Of a stretch of DNA of 28,247 bases, positions 14,535-22,865 are shown in pieces. The stretch is taken from positions 1 to 28,247 of the forward strand of contig CAZDZG010000012.1 in the NCBI GenBank assembly GCA_964509845.1. Reading direction: 5' to 3'. Position 1 is the first letter of the stretch. Each line of letters opens with the position of its first letter. The notes below the pieces were generated by a model, which made no database searches, was not told where the DNA came from, and saw only the letters and a program-made list of their open reading frames with translations. The stretch is from WYZ-LMO6 sp964509845. GTDB lineage: Archaea; Hadarchaeota; Hadarchaeia; Hadarchaeales; WYZ-LMO6. A program made the translations under genes and the position numbers.

Positions 14535-15923
14535 CTACGAGGCCGATCCGCCCCTCCGCAGGTACTTGGAGAGGAACCTGGGATCCACCCTAGTGAGCTC
14601 GTCCTCAGGGAGCATGCTGAGGAGCTCCCAGCCCAGGTCCAGGGTCCGCTCGATGGGACGGTCCTCCTCCCTCCCCTGATTCACGAACCTGCGCTCGAAG
14701 GCATCCGCGAACTCCAGGTACTTCCTGTCCCTCTCGGTCAGGGCCTCCTCCCCCACCACCGCCACCAGGGCCCTCAGATCCCTTCCCTCCGCGTAGGCGG
14801 CGTACAGCTGGTTGGAGACATCCGAGTGATCCTCCCTGGTCCTGCCCTTCCCTATTCCGTCCTTCATGAGCCTGGAGAGGGAGGGGAGGACGTTGATGGG
14901 GGGATAGATGCCCTTCCGGTGGAGCTCCCTCTCCATCACCAGCTGGCCCTCCGTGATGTATCCCGAGAGGTCGGGGACCGGGTGGGTGAGGTCGTCCCCC
15001 GGCATGGTGAGGATGGGCATCTGGGTCACCGATCCCTTCTTCCCCTTGACCCTTCCCGCCCTCTCGTAGATGGTGGCCAGGTCGGTGTACATGTACCCGG
15101 GATACCCCCTCCTCCCCGGTACCTCGTTCCTGGCGGCGGAGAGCTCCCGCAGGGCCTCCGCGTAGTTGGTCATGTCAAGGAGGATCACCAGCACGTGCAT
15201 CCCCTGGGTGAAGGCCAGGTACTCGGCCGCGGTGAGGCCAAGCCTGGGGGTGAGGATGCGTTCGATGGCGGGATCGCTGGCCAGGTTCAGGAAGACCACC
15301 GCCCTCTCCAGGGCCCCCGTTCGCTCGAACTCCTTGATGAAGAAGGAGGCGTCCTCGTGGGTGATCCCCATGCCGCAGAAGACCACCGCGAACCTCTCCC
15401 CCTCCCCCCTCACCTTGGCCTGCCTGGCCACCTGGGCGGCCAGCTCGTTGTGGGGGAGGCCCGATCCGGAGAAGATGGGGAGCTTCTGCCCCCTTACCAG
15501 GGTGTTCATCCCGTCTATGGCGGAGATGCCCGTCTCGATGAACTCCGAGGGGTACTCCCTGGAGGCGGGGTTCAGGGGGGCGCCGTGCACGTCCCTCTCC
15601 TCCTCGGGGATGGGCTTGGGCCCCCCGTCTATGGGCTCGCCCCTCCCGTTGAAGATCCTCCCCACCAGGTCCATCCCCACCCCGAACTTCAGCGTCTCCC
15701 CGGTGAACCTCACCCTGGTCCTGGAGGTGTCTATTCCCCCCGTCCCCTCGTAGACCTGAACCACCGCCATTCCCTCCCTGGCGTCCAGCACCTGCCCCCT
15801 CCTCCTCTCCCCGCTCGGGGTCACGATCTCCACCACCTCCCCGTAGGCCACCCCGCTCACCCCCTCCACGAAGAGGAGGGGACCGGACACCTCCCTGACC
15901 GAAAGGTACTCCACCCCCTTCAC
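14535..15923 (-). CDS. atpB: A-type ATP synthase subunit B
   Basis: A 462-residue non-catalytic nucleotide-binding subunit. An N-terminal beta barrel (SVREVSGPLLFVEGV) precedes the central domain, which has SGSGLPHNELAAQVARQA in place of a working P-loop, as in all archaeal B subunits. ARNEVPGRRGYPGYMYTDLATIYERAG and LTMPGDDLTHPVPDLSGYITEGQ are highly conserved. The C-terminal helical bundle ends in RVDPRFLSKYL. The GTG start overlaps the atpA TGA (GTGA), giving tight coupling and 1:1 synthesis. It is convergent with the rest of the ATP synthase genes. Confidence 0.97.
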   Translation of the reverse strand: MKGVEYLSVREVSGPLLFVEGVSGVAYGEVVEIVTPSGERRRGQVLDAREGMAVVQVYEGTGGIDTSRTRVRFTGETLKFGVGMDLVGRIFNGRGEPIDGGPKPIPEEERDVHGAPLNPASREYPSEFIETGISAIDGMNTLVRGQKLPIFSGSGLPHNELAAQVARQAKVRGEGERFAVVFCGMGITHEDASFFIKEFERTGALERAVVFLNLASDPAIERILTPRLGLTAAEYLAFTQGMHVLVILLDMTNYAEALRELSAARNEVPGRRGYPGYMYTDLATIYERAGRVKGKKGSVTQMPILTMPGDDLTHPVPDLSGYITEGQLVMERELHRKGIYPPINVLPSLSRLMKDGIGKGRTREDHSDVSNQLYAAYAEGRDLRALVAVVGEEALTERDRKYLEFADAFERRFVNQGREEDRPIERTLDLGWELLSMLPEDELTRVDPRFLSKYLRRGGSAS

Positions 15924-17680
15924 TTCCCTCCCCTCCTGAGGCCCTCGAACTGCTCGTCAATCTTCCTCTCCAATTCCTTTTCCCTTTTGATGAACTCCTC
16001 CAGCGGGAGCTTCTTCATCCTGGCCAGCTCCTCCCTCACCGGCAGCTTCCTGATCTCCCCCACGGAGATCCCCTCCCTCGCCGCCTCCACGGCCTTCCGG
16101 TAGAACCTGAGCAGGAGCCTCAGCATCCCCAGCTGCTTCTGGGGGGGACAGTAGGTGTCTACCTCATCGAAGGCGAACTGCTGCAGGAAGTTCTCCCTCA
16201 GCATCCTGGCGGCCTCCAGCACCGCCCTCTCCGGCTCGGGAAGGGCATCGGCCCCTATCAGCTTCACGATCTCCTCCAGCTCCGCCTCCTTCTGGAGCAG
16301 GGCCATGGCCTCCGTCCTCAGTTCCTTCCAGTCCTTCCCCCCATGCCTCTCCCACCACCCCTGTACCTGATCCACGTAGAGGGAGTAGCTGGTGAGCCAG
16401 TGGATGGCGGGGAAGTGGCGGCGGTAGGCCAGGGAGGTGTCAAGGGCCCAGAAGACCTTGACGATCCTTAGGGTGTTGACGGAGACGGGCTCGGACAGGT
16501 CCCCTCCGGGAGGGGAGACCGCCCCCAGGACGGTCAGGGAACCGTACCTCTCCTCCTTCCCCAACGTCCTCACCCTCCCCGCCCGCTCGTAGAACTCCGC
16601 CAGCCTGGAGGCCAGGTAGGCGGGGAAGCCCTCCTCCCCCGGCATCTCCTCCAGCCTCCCGGAGATCTCCCTCATGGCCTCCGCCCACCTGGAGGTGGAG
16701 TCGGCCATCAGGGCCACATCATATCCCATGTCCCTGAAGTACTCCCCCAGGGTGATGCCCGTGTAGACGCTGGCCTCCCTGGCGGCCACGGGCATGTTGG
16801 AGGTGTTGGCGATCAGGACGGTCCTCTCCATGAGCGGCCTCCCCGTTCTGGGATCCCTGAGCTCGGGGAAGTGCACCAGCACGTCGCACATTTCGTTCCC
16901 CCTCTCCCCGCATCCCACGTAGACCACGATGTGGGCATCCGCCCACTTGGCCACCTGGTGCAGGAAGACCGTCTTCCCCGTCCCGAACCCCCCGGGGATG
17001 GCGGCCGTCCCCCCCTTGGCCACGGGGAAGAAGGTGTCGGAGATGCGCTGGCCCAGCAGGAGGAGCTCCGAGGGGTCGAGCTTCTGCTTGTAGGGCCTGG
17101 GCCTCCTGACGGGCCAGACCTGCATGAGCTTTACCTCCTCCTCCCTTCCCCCCCTCTCCAGCCTCACCACCGTCTCCTCCACCGTGTGCTTTCCCTCCTC
17201 CACCTCCACCACCTTCCCCCTCACTCCCGGGGGAACCAGGATCCGGTGCTCCACCAGCTGGGTTTCCCTCACCACCCCCACCACATCCCCCTCCTCCACC
17301 TCCTCCCCCTTCTTCACCCTGGGCTCGAACTCCCACCTCCGCTCCCTGTCCAGGGCGGGGACGTAAATCCCCCTCTTCACCATCTCCCCCACCCGCTTGC
17401 TTATCTCCGTCAGGGGCCTCTGCACCCCGTCGTAGATGGTCCCTATCAGGCCCGGCCCCAGCTCCACGGAGAGGGGCCTCCCCGTCCTCTCCACCCTTTC
17501 GCCAGGCTTCAGCCCCGAGGTCTCCTCGTAGACCTGGATGACGGCCCTCTCCCCCTGCAGCCCTATGATCTCCCCCATGAGCCCCTCCTCCCCCACCCTG
17601 ACCAGCTCGTACATGCCCGCCCCCCCCATCCCGTCCGCCACCACCACCGGCCCGGTTACCCTGATGATCCTGCCTGGCAA
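15920..17680 (-). CDS. atpA: A-type ATP synthase catalytic subunit A
   Basis: A 586-residue catalytic subunit without an intein. The N-terminal barrel (RIIRVTGPVVVADGM), the non-homologous insert region (about 115-190), the nucleotide domain and the C-terminal bundle are all complete. The P-loop is at 230-237 and reads GGFGTGKT with K236 and T237; archaeal A subunits usually have GPFGSGKT. VGCGERGNEM, SNMPVAAREASVYTGITLGEYFRDMG and MADSTSRWAEAMREISGRLEEMPGEEGFPAYLASR are intact. The start is a TTG at 17680, because an in-frame TAG lies three codons upstream. A TATA-like box at 17708-17716 suggests its own promoter, although dapA ends only 43 nt upstream on the same strand. Confidence 0.96.
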   Translation of the reverse strand: MPGRIIRVTGPVVVADGMGGAGMYELVRVGEEGLMGEIIGLQGERAVIQVYEETSGLKPGERVERTGRPLSVELGPGLIGTIYDGVQRPLTEISKRVGEMVKRGIYVPALDRERRWEFEPRVKKGEEVEEGDVVGVVRETQLVEHRILVPPGVRGKVVEVEEGKHTVEETVVRLERGGREEEVKLMQVWPVRRPRPYKQKLDPSELLLLGQRISDTFFPVAKGGTAAIPGGFGTGKTVFLHQVAKWADAHIVVYVGCGERGNEMCDVLVHFPELRDPRTGRPLMERTVLIANTSNMPVAAREASVYTGITLGEYFRDMGYDVALMADSTSRWAEAMREISGRLEEMPGEEGFPAYLASRLAEFYERAGRVRTLGKEERYGSLTVLGAVSPPGGDLSEPVSVNTLRIVKVFWALDTSLAYRRHFPAIHWLTSYSLYVDQVQGWWERHGGKDWKELRTEAMALLQKEAELEEIVKLIGADALPEPERAVLEAARMLRENFLQQFAFDEVDTYCPPQKQLGMLRLLLRFYRKAVEAAREGISVGEIRKLPVREELARMKKLPLEEFIKREKELERKIDEQFEGLRRGGK

Positions 17681-17707
17681 GTGAATCTAATAGGTAGAGG
17701 GGGGACC

Positions 17708-17716
17708 GTTAAAAAG
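17708..17716 (-). promoter_or_regulatory. Probable TATA box for atpAB
   Basis: On the minus strand CTTTTTAAC is centred about 32 nt before the TTG start of atpA. It lies in the 43-nt space after dapA, so atpAB can be transcribed alone as well as by read-through from the lysine operon. Confidence 0.5.
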
Positions 17717-17723
17717 CATAACC

Positions 17724-18608
17724 CTAGGGCCGGAGGAGGCCCAGGGAGGAGAGAACCTCCCTCAGCCGCCGCCTGGTTTCCTCCCCCACCCTCACCAGGG
17801 GAAGCCTGGGAGGGCCGGCGGGGAGGCCCACCATCTCCATGGCCTCCTTGACGGGGCAGGGGTTGGTCTCCAGGAAGAGGGCCTCGAAGAGGGGGAGGAG
17901 CTCGTAGTGGATCCTCCTGGCCTCCTCCACCCTCCCCTCCCTGAAGGCCCTTACCATCGCCACCACCCTGGAGGGCACCAGGTTGGAGGCCACCGAGATC
18001 ACCCCCACCGCCCCCAGGGCCATCATGGGGAGGGTGTGGGAGTCGTTTCCCGAGGTCACCATGAAGTCCTCCCCCCTGGTCAGCTCCAGGATCTTGGAGA
18101 TCTGGTCGAAGTTCCCGCTGGCCTCCTTTATCCCCACCACGTTTTTGAGCCTGGCCAGCTTGGCCACGGTCTCGGGGGCCAGGTTGACCCCCGTCCTGGA
18201 GGGGACGTTGTAGAGGACCTGGGGGAGGTCGACCTCCTCCGCCAGGCGCTTGAAGTGCTGGTACAGGCCCTCTTGGGTGGGCCTGTTGTAGTAGGGGGCC
18301 ACCAGCAGGGCACCGTCGGCCCCCCTCTCCTTGGCCTCCCTGGTGAGCATCAGGGCCTCCCTGGTGCTGTTGCTGCCCGTCCCCGCCAGCACGGGCACCC
18401 TCCCCCCGGCCGCCTCCACCACCACCTCCACCACCCTCAGGTGCTCCTCGTAGCTCAGGGTGGAGCACTCCCCGGTGGTCCCCACCGGCACCAGCCCGTC
18501 CACCCCGCTCCTTATCTGAAACTCCACGTTCTTCTTCAGTCCCTCCTCGTCCAGCTCCCCGCCGGGGAGGAAGGGAGTGACCATGGCCGTAAGGACGCCC
18601 TCAAACAT
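17724..18608 (-). CDS. dapA: 4-Hydroxy-tetrahydrodipicolinate synthase
   Basis: A 294-residue TIM-barrel aldolase condensing pyruvate with aspartate semialdehyde, the first committed step of diaminopimelate/lysine synthesis. Active-site residues sit at the same numbers as in the Escherichia coli enzyme: T44-T45 in GTTGE, Y133 in YNVPSRTG and Schiff-base K161 in GIKEASGN. YYNRP is at 106-110. The ATG overlaps the lysC stop by 8 bases. The third gene of lysA-lysC-dapA. Related 2-keto-acid aldolases exist, but the lysine context makes DapA the best call. Confidence 0.93.
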   Translation of the reverse strand: MFEGVLTAMVTPFLPGGELDEEGLKKNVEFQIRSGVDGLVPVGTTGECSTLSYEEHLRVVEVVVEAAGGRVPVLAGTGSNSTREALMLTREAKERGADGALLVAPYYNRPTQEGLYQHFKRLAEEVDLPQVLYNVPSRTGVNLAPETVAKLARLKNVVGIKEASGNFDQISKILELTRGEDFMVTSGNDSHTLPMMALGAVGVISVASNLVPSRVVAMVRAFREGRVEEARRIHYELLPLFEALFLETNPCPVKEAMEMVGLPAGPPRLPLVRVGEETRRRLREVLSSLGLLRP

Positions 18609-19830
18609 TCTCCCCCACCTTCCTCAGGATCTCCATCGCCCTTTCCCTGTCCTCCCACCTGAAAAAGAAGCTTATGGAGGCCCTGCTCGACAGGATCTCC
18701 ACGATGTTTATCCCGGCCCTTCCCAGGGGGGAGGTGAGCCTGGCTATCATTCCTGGAGTGTCCAGGAACTTCTCGCTCTCCACCGAGATCATGGCCAGGC
18801 CACCCTCCTCCGTCACCGCCTTCATCACCCTGCTTTTCTTTACCACCCCATGCACCAGCTCCGTGGCCCTCCTGAGATCCTTCTCCCAGACGTACAGGGA
18901 GAAGGAGCGGGGGCCTATGGAGACCGCCAGCACGTTTATTCCCTCCCTGCTGAGGGGTGAGAGGGCCTGGACCAGCACTCCAGGGGTCCGCTGCATTTCC
19001 TCCCCCACCACCGTCACCATCCCTATGGGCTTCTCGTGAAGGGTCACCTCCATCCTCCCTCCCTCCGAGATCCCTCCCGTTATCCTTGTTCCCCTGGCTG
19101 ATAAATTCCCATGCCTGTAGTGGATGACCTTGGCATCCATCCAGGGGGGCTTGTAGTTCATGGCGGCCGGGTGCATCACCCTGGCCCCGAACCTCCCCAG
19201 CTCCCTGAGTTCCGCCGCGCTGAGGGACTCCAGCAGCCTGGCGTCCCCGAACACGTTCACGTCCGCCGTCATCACCCCCTCCACGTCCGTGACGATGATC
19301 ACCTCCGAGGCCCTCAGGTACTTCCCCAGGATGAAGGCGGTGGTATCGCTTCCCCCCCTTCCCAGGGTAGTCACCTCCCCCCTCAGGTTCCTGCCCAGGA
19401 AGCCGCAGACCACGGGCACCACCCCCCTCCTGAGCATGGGCTCCAGATACCTCCTTATTCTCTCCTCCGTTCTCCTCTCATCCACCCTGGCCCTTGAGAA
19501 GCGGGAGTCGGTGATGATGGGCCACTCCTTCATCCCCGGATCCAGGGCCCTGGCCTCCACCCCCAGGCTCCGCAGGGCGGAGGCGAAGAGCCTGGCGCTG
19601 GTCCTCTCCCCCATGGCCAGGATGTCGTCCAGCTCCTTGGCCGTGATCCTCCCGCCCGAGGCCTTCCTGGCCACCTCCAGGAGTTCGTCGGTGGTGTGCC
19701 CCATGGCGGAGACCGTGACCACCACCTGGGTGCCCTTCCGGTACTCCCTCTCCACGGACCGGGCGGCCAGCCTTATCCGCTCCCCCGTCCCCAGCGAGGT
19801 TCCCCCGAACTTCACCACGATCCTCCTCAA
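18601..19830 (-). CDS. lysC: Aspartate kinase
   Basis: A 409-residue kinase phosphorylating aspartate to start the aspartate family of amino acids. KFGGTS is at 7-12, GRGGSD at 157-162 and VTDVEGVMTADV near 180-191, and two ACT domains follow from about 265 to the end for allosteric feedback. The frame extends far upstream as an artefact over lysA. The real start is the TTG at 19830, which overlaps the lysA stop (TTGA) and directly precedes the invariant VVKFGGTS strand. No homoserine dehydrogenase domain is attached. Feedback by lysine is expected from the operon but not readable from the sequence. Confidence 0.93.
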   Translation of the reverse strand: MRRIVVKFGGTSLGTGERIRLAARSVEREYRKGTQVVVTVSAMGHTTDELLEVARKASGGRITAKELDDILAMGERTSARLFASALRSLGVEARALDPGMKEWPIITDSRFSRARVDERRTEERIRRYLEPMLRRGVVPVVCGFLGRNLRGEVTTLGRGGSDTTAFILGKYLRASEVIIVTDVEGVMTADVNVFGDARLLESLSAAELRELGRFGARVMHPAAMNYKPPWMDAKVIHYRHGNLSARGTRITGGISEGGRMEVTLHEKPIGMVTVVGEEMQRTPGVLVQALSPLSREGINVLAVSIGPRSFSLYVWEKDLRRATELVHGVVKKSRVMKAVTEEGGLAMISVESEKFLDTPGMIARLTSPLGRAGINIVEILSSRASISFFFRWEDRERAMEILRKVGENV

Positions 19831-21116
19831 GACAGCCACCCCGGTATGGAATCGTATCTCCAGAGGTCTTCGCAGCTCTCCCTCTTCCTCACCACCTCCA
19901 CCCTGTCCCCCTCCACCATCACGATGGCCGGCCTGGGCCTGTGGTTGTACTGGCTGCTCATGGTGAAGGTGTAGGCCCCGGCGTTGAAGACCGCCAGCAG
20001 GTCCCCCCGCCTGGGCCTGGGTAGCCTCCTCTCCCTCCCTATGACATCCCCCGCCTGGCAGAGGGGTCCGGCCACGTTCACCAGCTCCTCCTTCCCCCTC
20101 CTCCCCACCACCTCCATGTGGTAGTAGGTGCCAAGCAGGGCGGGCCTGAGGAGCAGGTTGATCCCCCCGTCCACACACACCCAGGTGGGCCTCCCCTGCC
20201 TCGGCTTCACGTACTCCACCCTGAGGAGGAGAAGGCCGGCGTCGGCCACCAGGTACCTGCCTGGCTCCAGCACCAGCGTGAAGGGCTTGAGGCCGGCCCT
20301 CCTCCCCCTCTCCAGCACGGGCAGGATGGTGGAGGCCAGCTCCTCGGGTGAGGGCCCCCTCTCCCCAGGCCTCTCGGGCACCCCCAGCCCTCCCCCCAGG
20401 TCCACGAACTCCAGCTCCAGCCCCAGCCTGCTCTTCAGCTCCTCCATGAACCCCACCACCCTCTCCGTTCCCTCCCTGAAGGGGGAGAGGTCCAGCAGCT
20501 GGGAGCCCAGGTGGCAGTGGATGCCCTTCACGGGTAGCCCCTCCTTCAGGGCCAGGCGGAAGCCCTCCAGGGCCTCCCCGGTATCCAGCTCCATCCCGAA
20601 CTTGCTGTCCTTCCCCCCCGTGGCTATGTAGGGGTGGGTGGGAACCTCCAACCCCGGATTCACCCTGAGCCCCACCTCCGTTTTCTTCCCCAGCCTCCTG
20701 CATACCTCCCCCACCACCTCCACCTCCTCCAGGCTGTCCAGGTTGAGCTTCACCCCCTTTTCCACCGCCAGCTCTATCTCCCGCTCCGTCTTGGCGTTTC
20801 CGTTGAAGAAGATCCTGTCGGGGGGAACCCCCACCTTGAGGGCCACCCTGAGCTCCCCCTCCGACACCACCTCCGCCCCTGCCCCCTCCTGCTGCAGCAG
20901 CCTGCAGACCGCCAGCGTCGAGTTGGCCTTGTAGGCGTAGGCTATCACCACCCTTTCCCACCCGGAGAAGGCATCCCTGAAGCGTCTGTAGTTCTCCCTT
21001 ATCCTCTCCCCGTCCAGGACGAAGAGGGGGGTCCCGAATCTCTCCGCCAGCTCCCTCGCCTCGAACCCTCCCACCCTCAGGTTTCCGTCCCCGTCCATCC
21101 TGAAGTTCCCGAACAC
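19827..21116 (-). CDS. lysA: Diaminopimelate decarboxylase
   Basis: A 429-residue fold-III PLP enzyme making lysine from meso-diaminopimelate. PLP-binding K63 is in AYAYKANS, HCHLGSQ is at 200-206, VDLGGGLGVPE at 238-248, EPGRYLVAD at 284-292, and the partner-subunit active-site Cys C353 is in GPLCQAGD, followed by FNAGAYTFTMSSQYN. The start is a GTG at 21116, 25 nt from a TATA-like GTTAAGAG. It is the first gene of a coupled lysA-lysC-dapA operon, so the organism makes lysine by a diaminopimelate route; the remaining steps are outside the window. Confidence 0.95.
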   Translation of the reverse strand: MFGNFRMDGDGNLRVGGFEARELAERFGTPLFVLDGERIRENYRRFRDAFSGWERVVIAYAYKANSTLAVCRLLQQEGAGAEVVSEGELRVALKVGVPPDRIFFNGNAKTEREIELAVEKGVKLNLDSLEEVEVVGEVCRRLGKKTEVGLRVNPGLEVPTHPYIATGGKDSKFGMELDTGEALEGFRLALKEGLPVKGIHCHLGSQLLDLSPFREGTERVVGFMEELKSRLGLELEFVDLGGGLGVPERPGERGPSPEELASTILPVLERGRRAGLKPFTLVLEPGRYLVADAGLLLLRVEYVKPRQGRPTWVCVDGGINLLLRPALLGTYYHMEVVGRRGKEELVNVAGPLCQAGDVIGRERRLPRPRRGDLLAVFNAGAYTFTMSSQYNHRPRPAIVMVEGDRVEVVRKRESCEDLWRYDSIPGWLS

Positions 21117-21137
21117 TCTATCCCCTTTACCCCCCCT

Positions 21138-21145
21138 CTCTTAAC
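21138..21145 (-). promoter_or_regulatory. TATA box for the lysA operon
   Basis: On the minus strand GTTAAGAG is centred about 25 nt upstream of the lysA GTG at 21116. Confidence 0.5.
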
Positions 21146-21156
21146 CCTTCCCCCTC

Positions 21157-21165
21157 CTTTTTAAG
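21157..21165 (+). promoter_or_regulatory. TATA box for the nitronate monooxygenase-like gene
   Basis: CTTTTTAAG is centred 26 nt upstream of the ATG at 21187. The same nonamer occurs again at 22837-22845. Confidence 0.6.
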
Positions 21166-21186
21166 GGGAAGGGAGTAGGGGGTCTG

Positions 21187-22293
21187 ATGATAAGGACGGA
21201 GCTCTGCGAGAGGCTGGGGATCAAGTACCCCCTGATACAGGCGGGCATGGGTCCCTTCGGCACCAACCGCCTGTGCGTGGCCTGCGCCAACGCGGGAATC
21301 CTGGGCCTGATAAGCGCCAGCGCCCTGGAGTTCAAGTTCATGTCCGAAGACACCTACGAGATGTTCAGGAGGACCTTCGAACCGGGCATGGAGGGCCCCA
21401 CCCCCGCGGAGACCCTGAAGAACATCTTCAGGCACACGCTGGAGCGGACCAGGGAGTCGGGGGGGATCTTTGGGGTGAACGTGATGGTCTCGGAGGAGGT
21501 GAGGGGGCCGGCGGAGGAAATGATCAGGGCCACCCTGGAGGTGAGGGAGGACGATCCGGAGATGAGGAGGAGGCTCAGGGTCCTGGTAACCTCGGCAGGA
21601 AATCCCGTTCCCTGGTCCGAGCTGATCAAGTCCTCCGACCTCTTCTGGATGCACGTGGTTCCCTCCGTGAGGGCGGCCAGGAAATGTCTGGAGGCGGGGG
21701 TGGACGGGATCATAGCCTCGGGGCACGAGGGGGGCTTTCACGTGGCCTGGGAGCCCCTGCACACCATGGTCCTCCTCCCCGCGGTGGTGGAAGCATGTCC
21801 CGGGGTGCCGGTGGTGGGGGCCGGGGGGTTCTGTGACGGGAAGACCCTGGTGGCGGCCCTGGCCCTGGGCGCCCAAGGGGTGCAGATGGGAACCAGGTTC
21901 CTGTGCACGCAGGAGAGCGACTTCGTGGACCTGTGGAAGGAGAGCATCGTGAAGGCGGGGGACAGGGGAACCGTGGTGGCCAGGGGGATCGTGGGGCCGG
22001 CCAGGTACATCAAGAGTCCCTTCTCCGAGGAGATGGTGGAGGTGACGGTGAAGTACTCCCCTGGCGTTTACACGGGGAAGCCCGACGACCTCACCACCGT
22101 CCCGGTGGAGGTCCTGCTCAAGGAGATGGAGGGCTTCCAGGCCACCTACAGGGGAGACAGGGAGAGGGCCCTCACCGCCGGAGGGGAGTGCGCCCAGAGG
22201 ATCAACGACCTGCCCACCGTGAAGGAGCTGGTGGAGAGGATCATGAGGGAGGCGGAGGAGACCCTGGCCAGGCTCCGGAGCCTCTCACCTTAG
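21187..22293 (+). CDS. Nitronate monooxygenase / 2-nitropropane dioxygenase family FMN enzyme
   Basis: A 368-residue FMN-binding TIM barrel. The opening LGIKYPLIQAGMGPFG, the catalytic-region His H180 in IIASGHEGGFH, and the phosphate-binding VPVVGAGGFCDGKTLVAALALGAQGVQMGTRFL are characteristic. Members oxidise alkyl nitronates such as propionate 3-nitronate, or are related FMN reductases (FabK-like); the substrate here is unknown. It is leaderless with a good TATA box, stands alone on the plus strand and diverges from lysA. A C-terminal helix with no known motif ends the protein. Confidence 0.85.
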   Translation: MIRTELCERLGIKYPLIQAGMGPFGTNRLCVACANAGILGLISASALEFKFMSEDTYEMFRRTFEPGMEGPTPAETLKNIFRHTLERTRESGGIFGVNVMVSEEVRGPAEEMIRATLEVREDDPEMRRRLRVLVTSAGNPVPWSELIKSSDLFWMHVVPSVRAARKCLEAGVDGIIASGHEGGFHVAWEPLHTMVLLPAVVEACPGVPVVGAGGFCDGKTLVAALALGAQGVQMGTRFLCTQESDFVDLWKESIVKAGDRGTVVARGIVGPARYIKSPFSEEMVEVTVKYSPGVYTGKPDDLTTVPVEVLLKEMEGFQATYRGDRERALTAGGECAQRINDLPTVKELVERIMREAEETLARLRSLSP

Positions 22294-22333
22294 TTCGTGC
22301 TGGGAAGCGGAGGAGGTCCCGTCCGGACGGGCC

Positions 22334-22816
22334 TTAGAGATATCCCGTATTTCCTTCCCACTCCACGGTGGAGTTGTCCGTCAGAGTCAGGTGAACCTTC
22401 ACGTGGTACAGCCTTCCCCTCTTGGGATGGGTCCCGTCAGGAAGCGTCCACTTGGCCATGTCCTCCCTGAGCACCAGCTTGTGGTTCTCGGGGCTTGGGT
22501 TCCCCCCGAAGTCGGTTTCTATGACGTTGTCCACAAAGCCGATCCCGTTCCCGTAGTCCAGACCCACCGACCAGGCCGTCACGCCCCTCCCCCCGCTCGT
22601 GATCTCCACCACCACCGCGAAGTCGTAGGGTGAGACCCAGCCCGTGAAGTCCACCCAATCATCGAAGTAGACCCTGTCCACCTGGAAGAACTCCGGGGAA
22701 AGCCCTGGGCCCGGGCCTGTTCCCTGCCCGCCGGTTCTGGAGCGGGAGAGGACCGCCAGGGCGGAGGCCGCCACCACCACCAGCAGAACCACCGCCGCGA
22801 GCCCCTGATACTTCAT
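22334..22816 (-). CDS. Membrane-anchored extracytoplasmic protein of unknown function
   Basis: A 160-residue protein with one N-terminal hydrophobic segment (about 5-23, GLAAVVLLVVVAASALAVL) that acts as a signal or membrane anchor. A Gly/Pro-rich linker (28-39) and a soluble outer domain follow. That domain is strand-rich with many aromatic and Asp residues (DRVYFDDWVDFTGWVSPYDF, LTLTDNSTVEWEGNTGYL) and may be an immunoglobulin-like or other beta sandwich. No lipobox Cys and no catalytic motif is seen. The family is not recognised. It shares a divergent promoter region with the CBS-domain gene. Confidence 0.6.
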   Translation of the reverse strand: MKYQGLAAVVLLVVVAASALAVLSRSRTGGQGTGPGPGLSPEFFQVDRVYFDDWVDFTGWVSPYDFAVVVEITSGGRGVTAWSVGLDYGNGIGFVDNVIETDFGGNPSPENHKLVLREDMAKWTLPDGTHPKRGRLYHVKVHLTLTDNSTVEWEGNTGYL

Positions 22817-22836
22817 CCCCCCTCCTCCCCCTCCTT

Positions 22837-22845
22837 CTTTTTAAG
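22837..22845. promoter_or_regulatory. Single TATA element centred between two divergent genes
   Basis: CTTTTTAAG (CTTAAAAAG on the other strand) is centred at 22841. That is exactly 25 nt from the ATG at 22866 on plus and 25 nt from the ATG at 22816 on minus. No other A/T element exists in the 49-base space, so one box probably serves both directions. Confidence 0.6.
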
Positions 22846-22865
22846 CCTTGGGGAAAAGGGAGAGG

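Noticed and set aside
19831..20961. The 786-codon frame that would make an N-terminally extended aspartate kinase
   Set aside because: The first 377 codons are a Gly-rich shadow of lysA; the real start is the TTG at 19830 next to VVKFGGTS.
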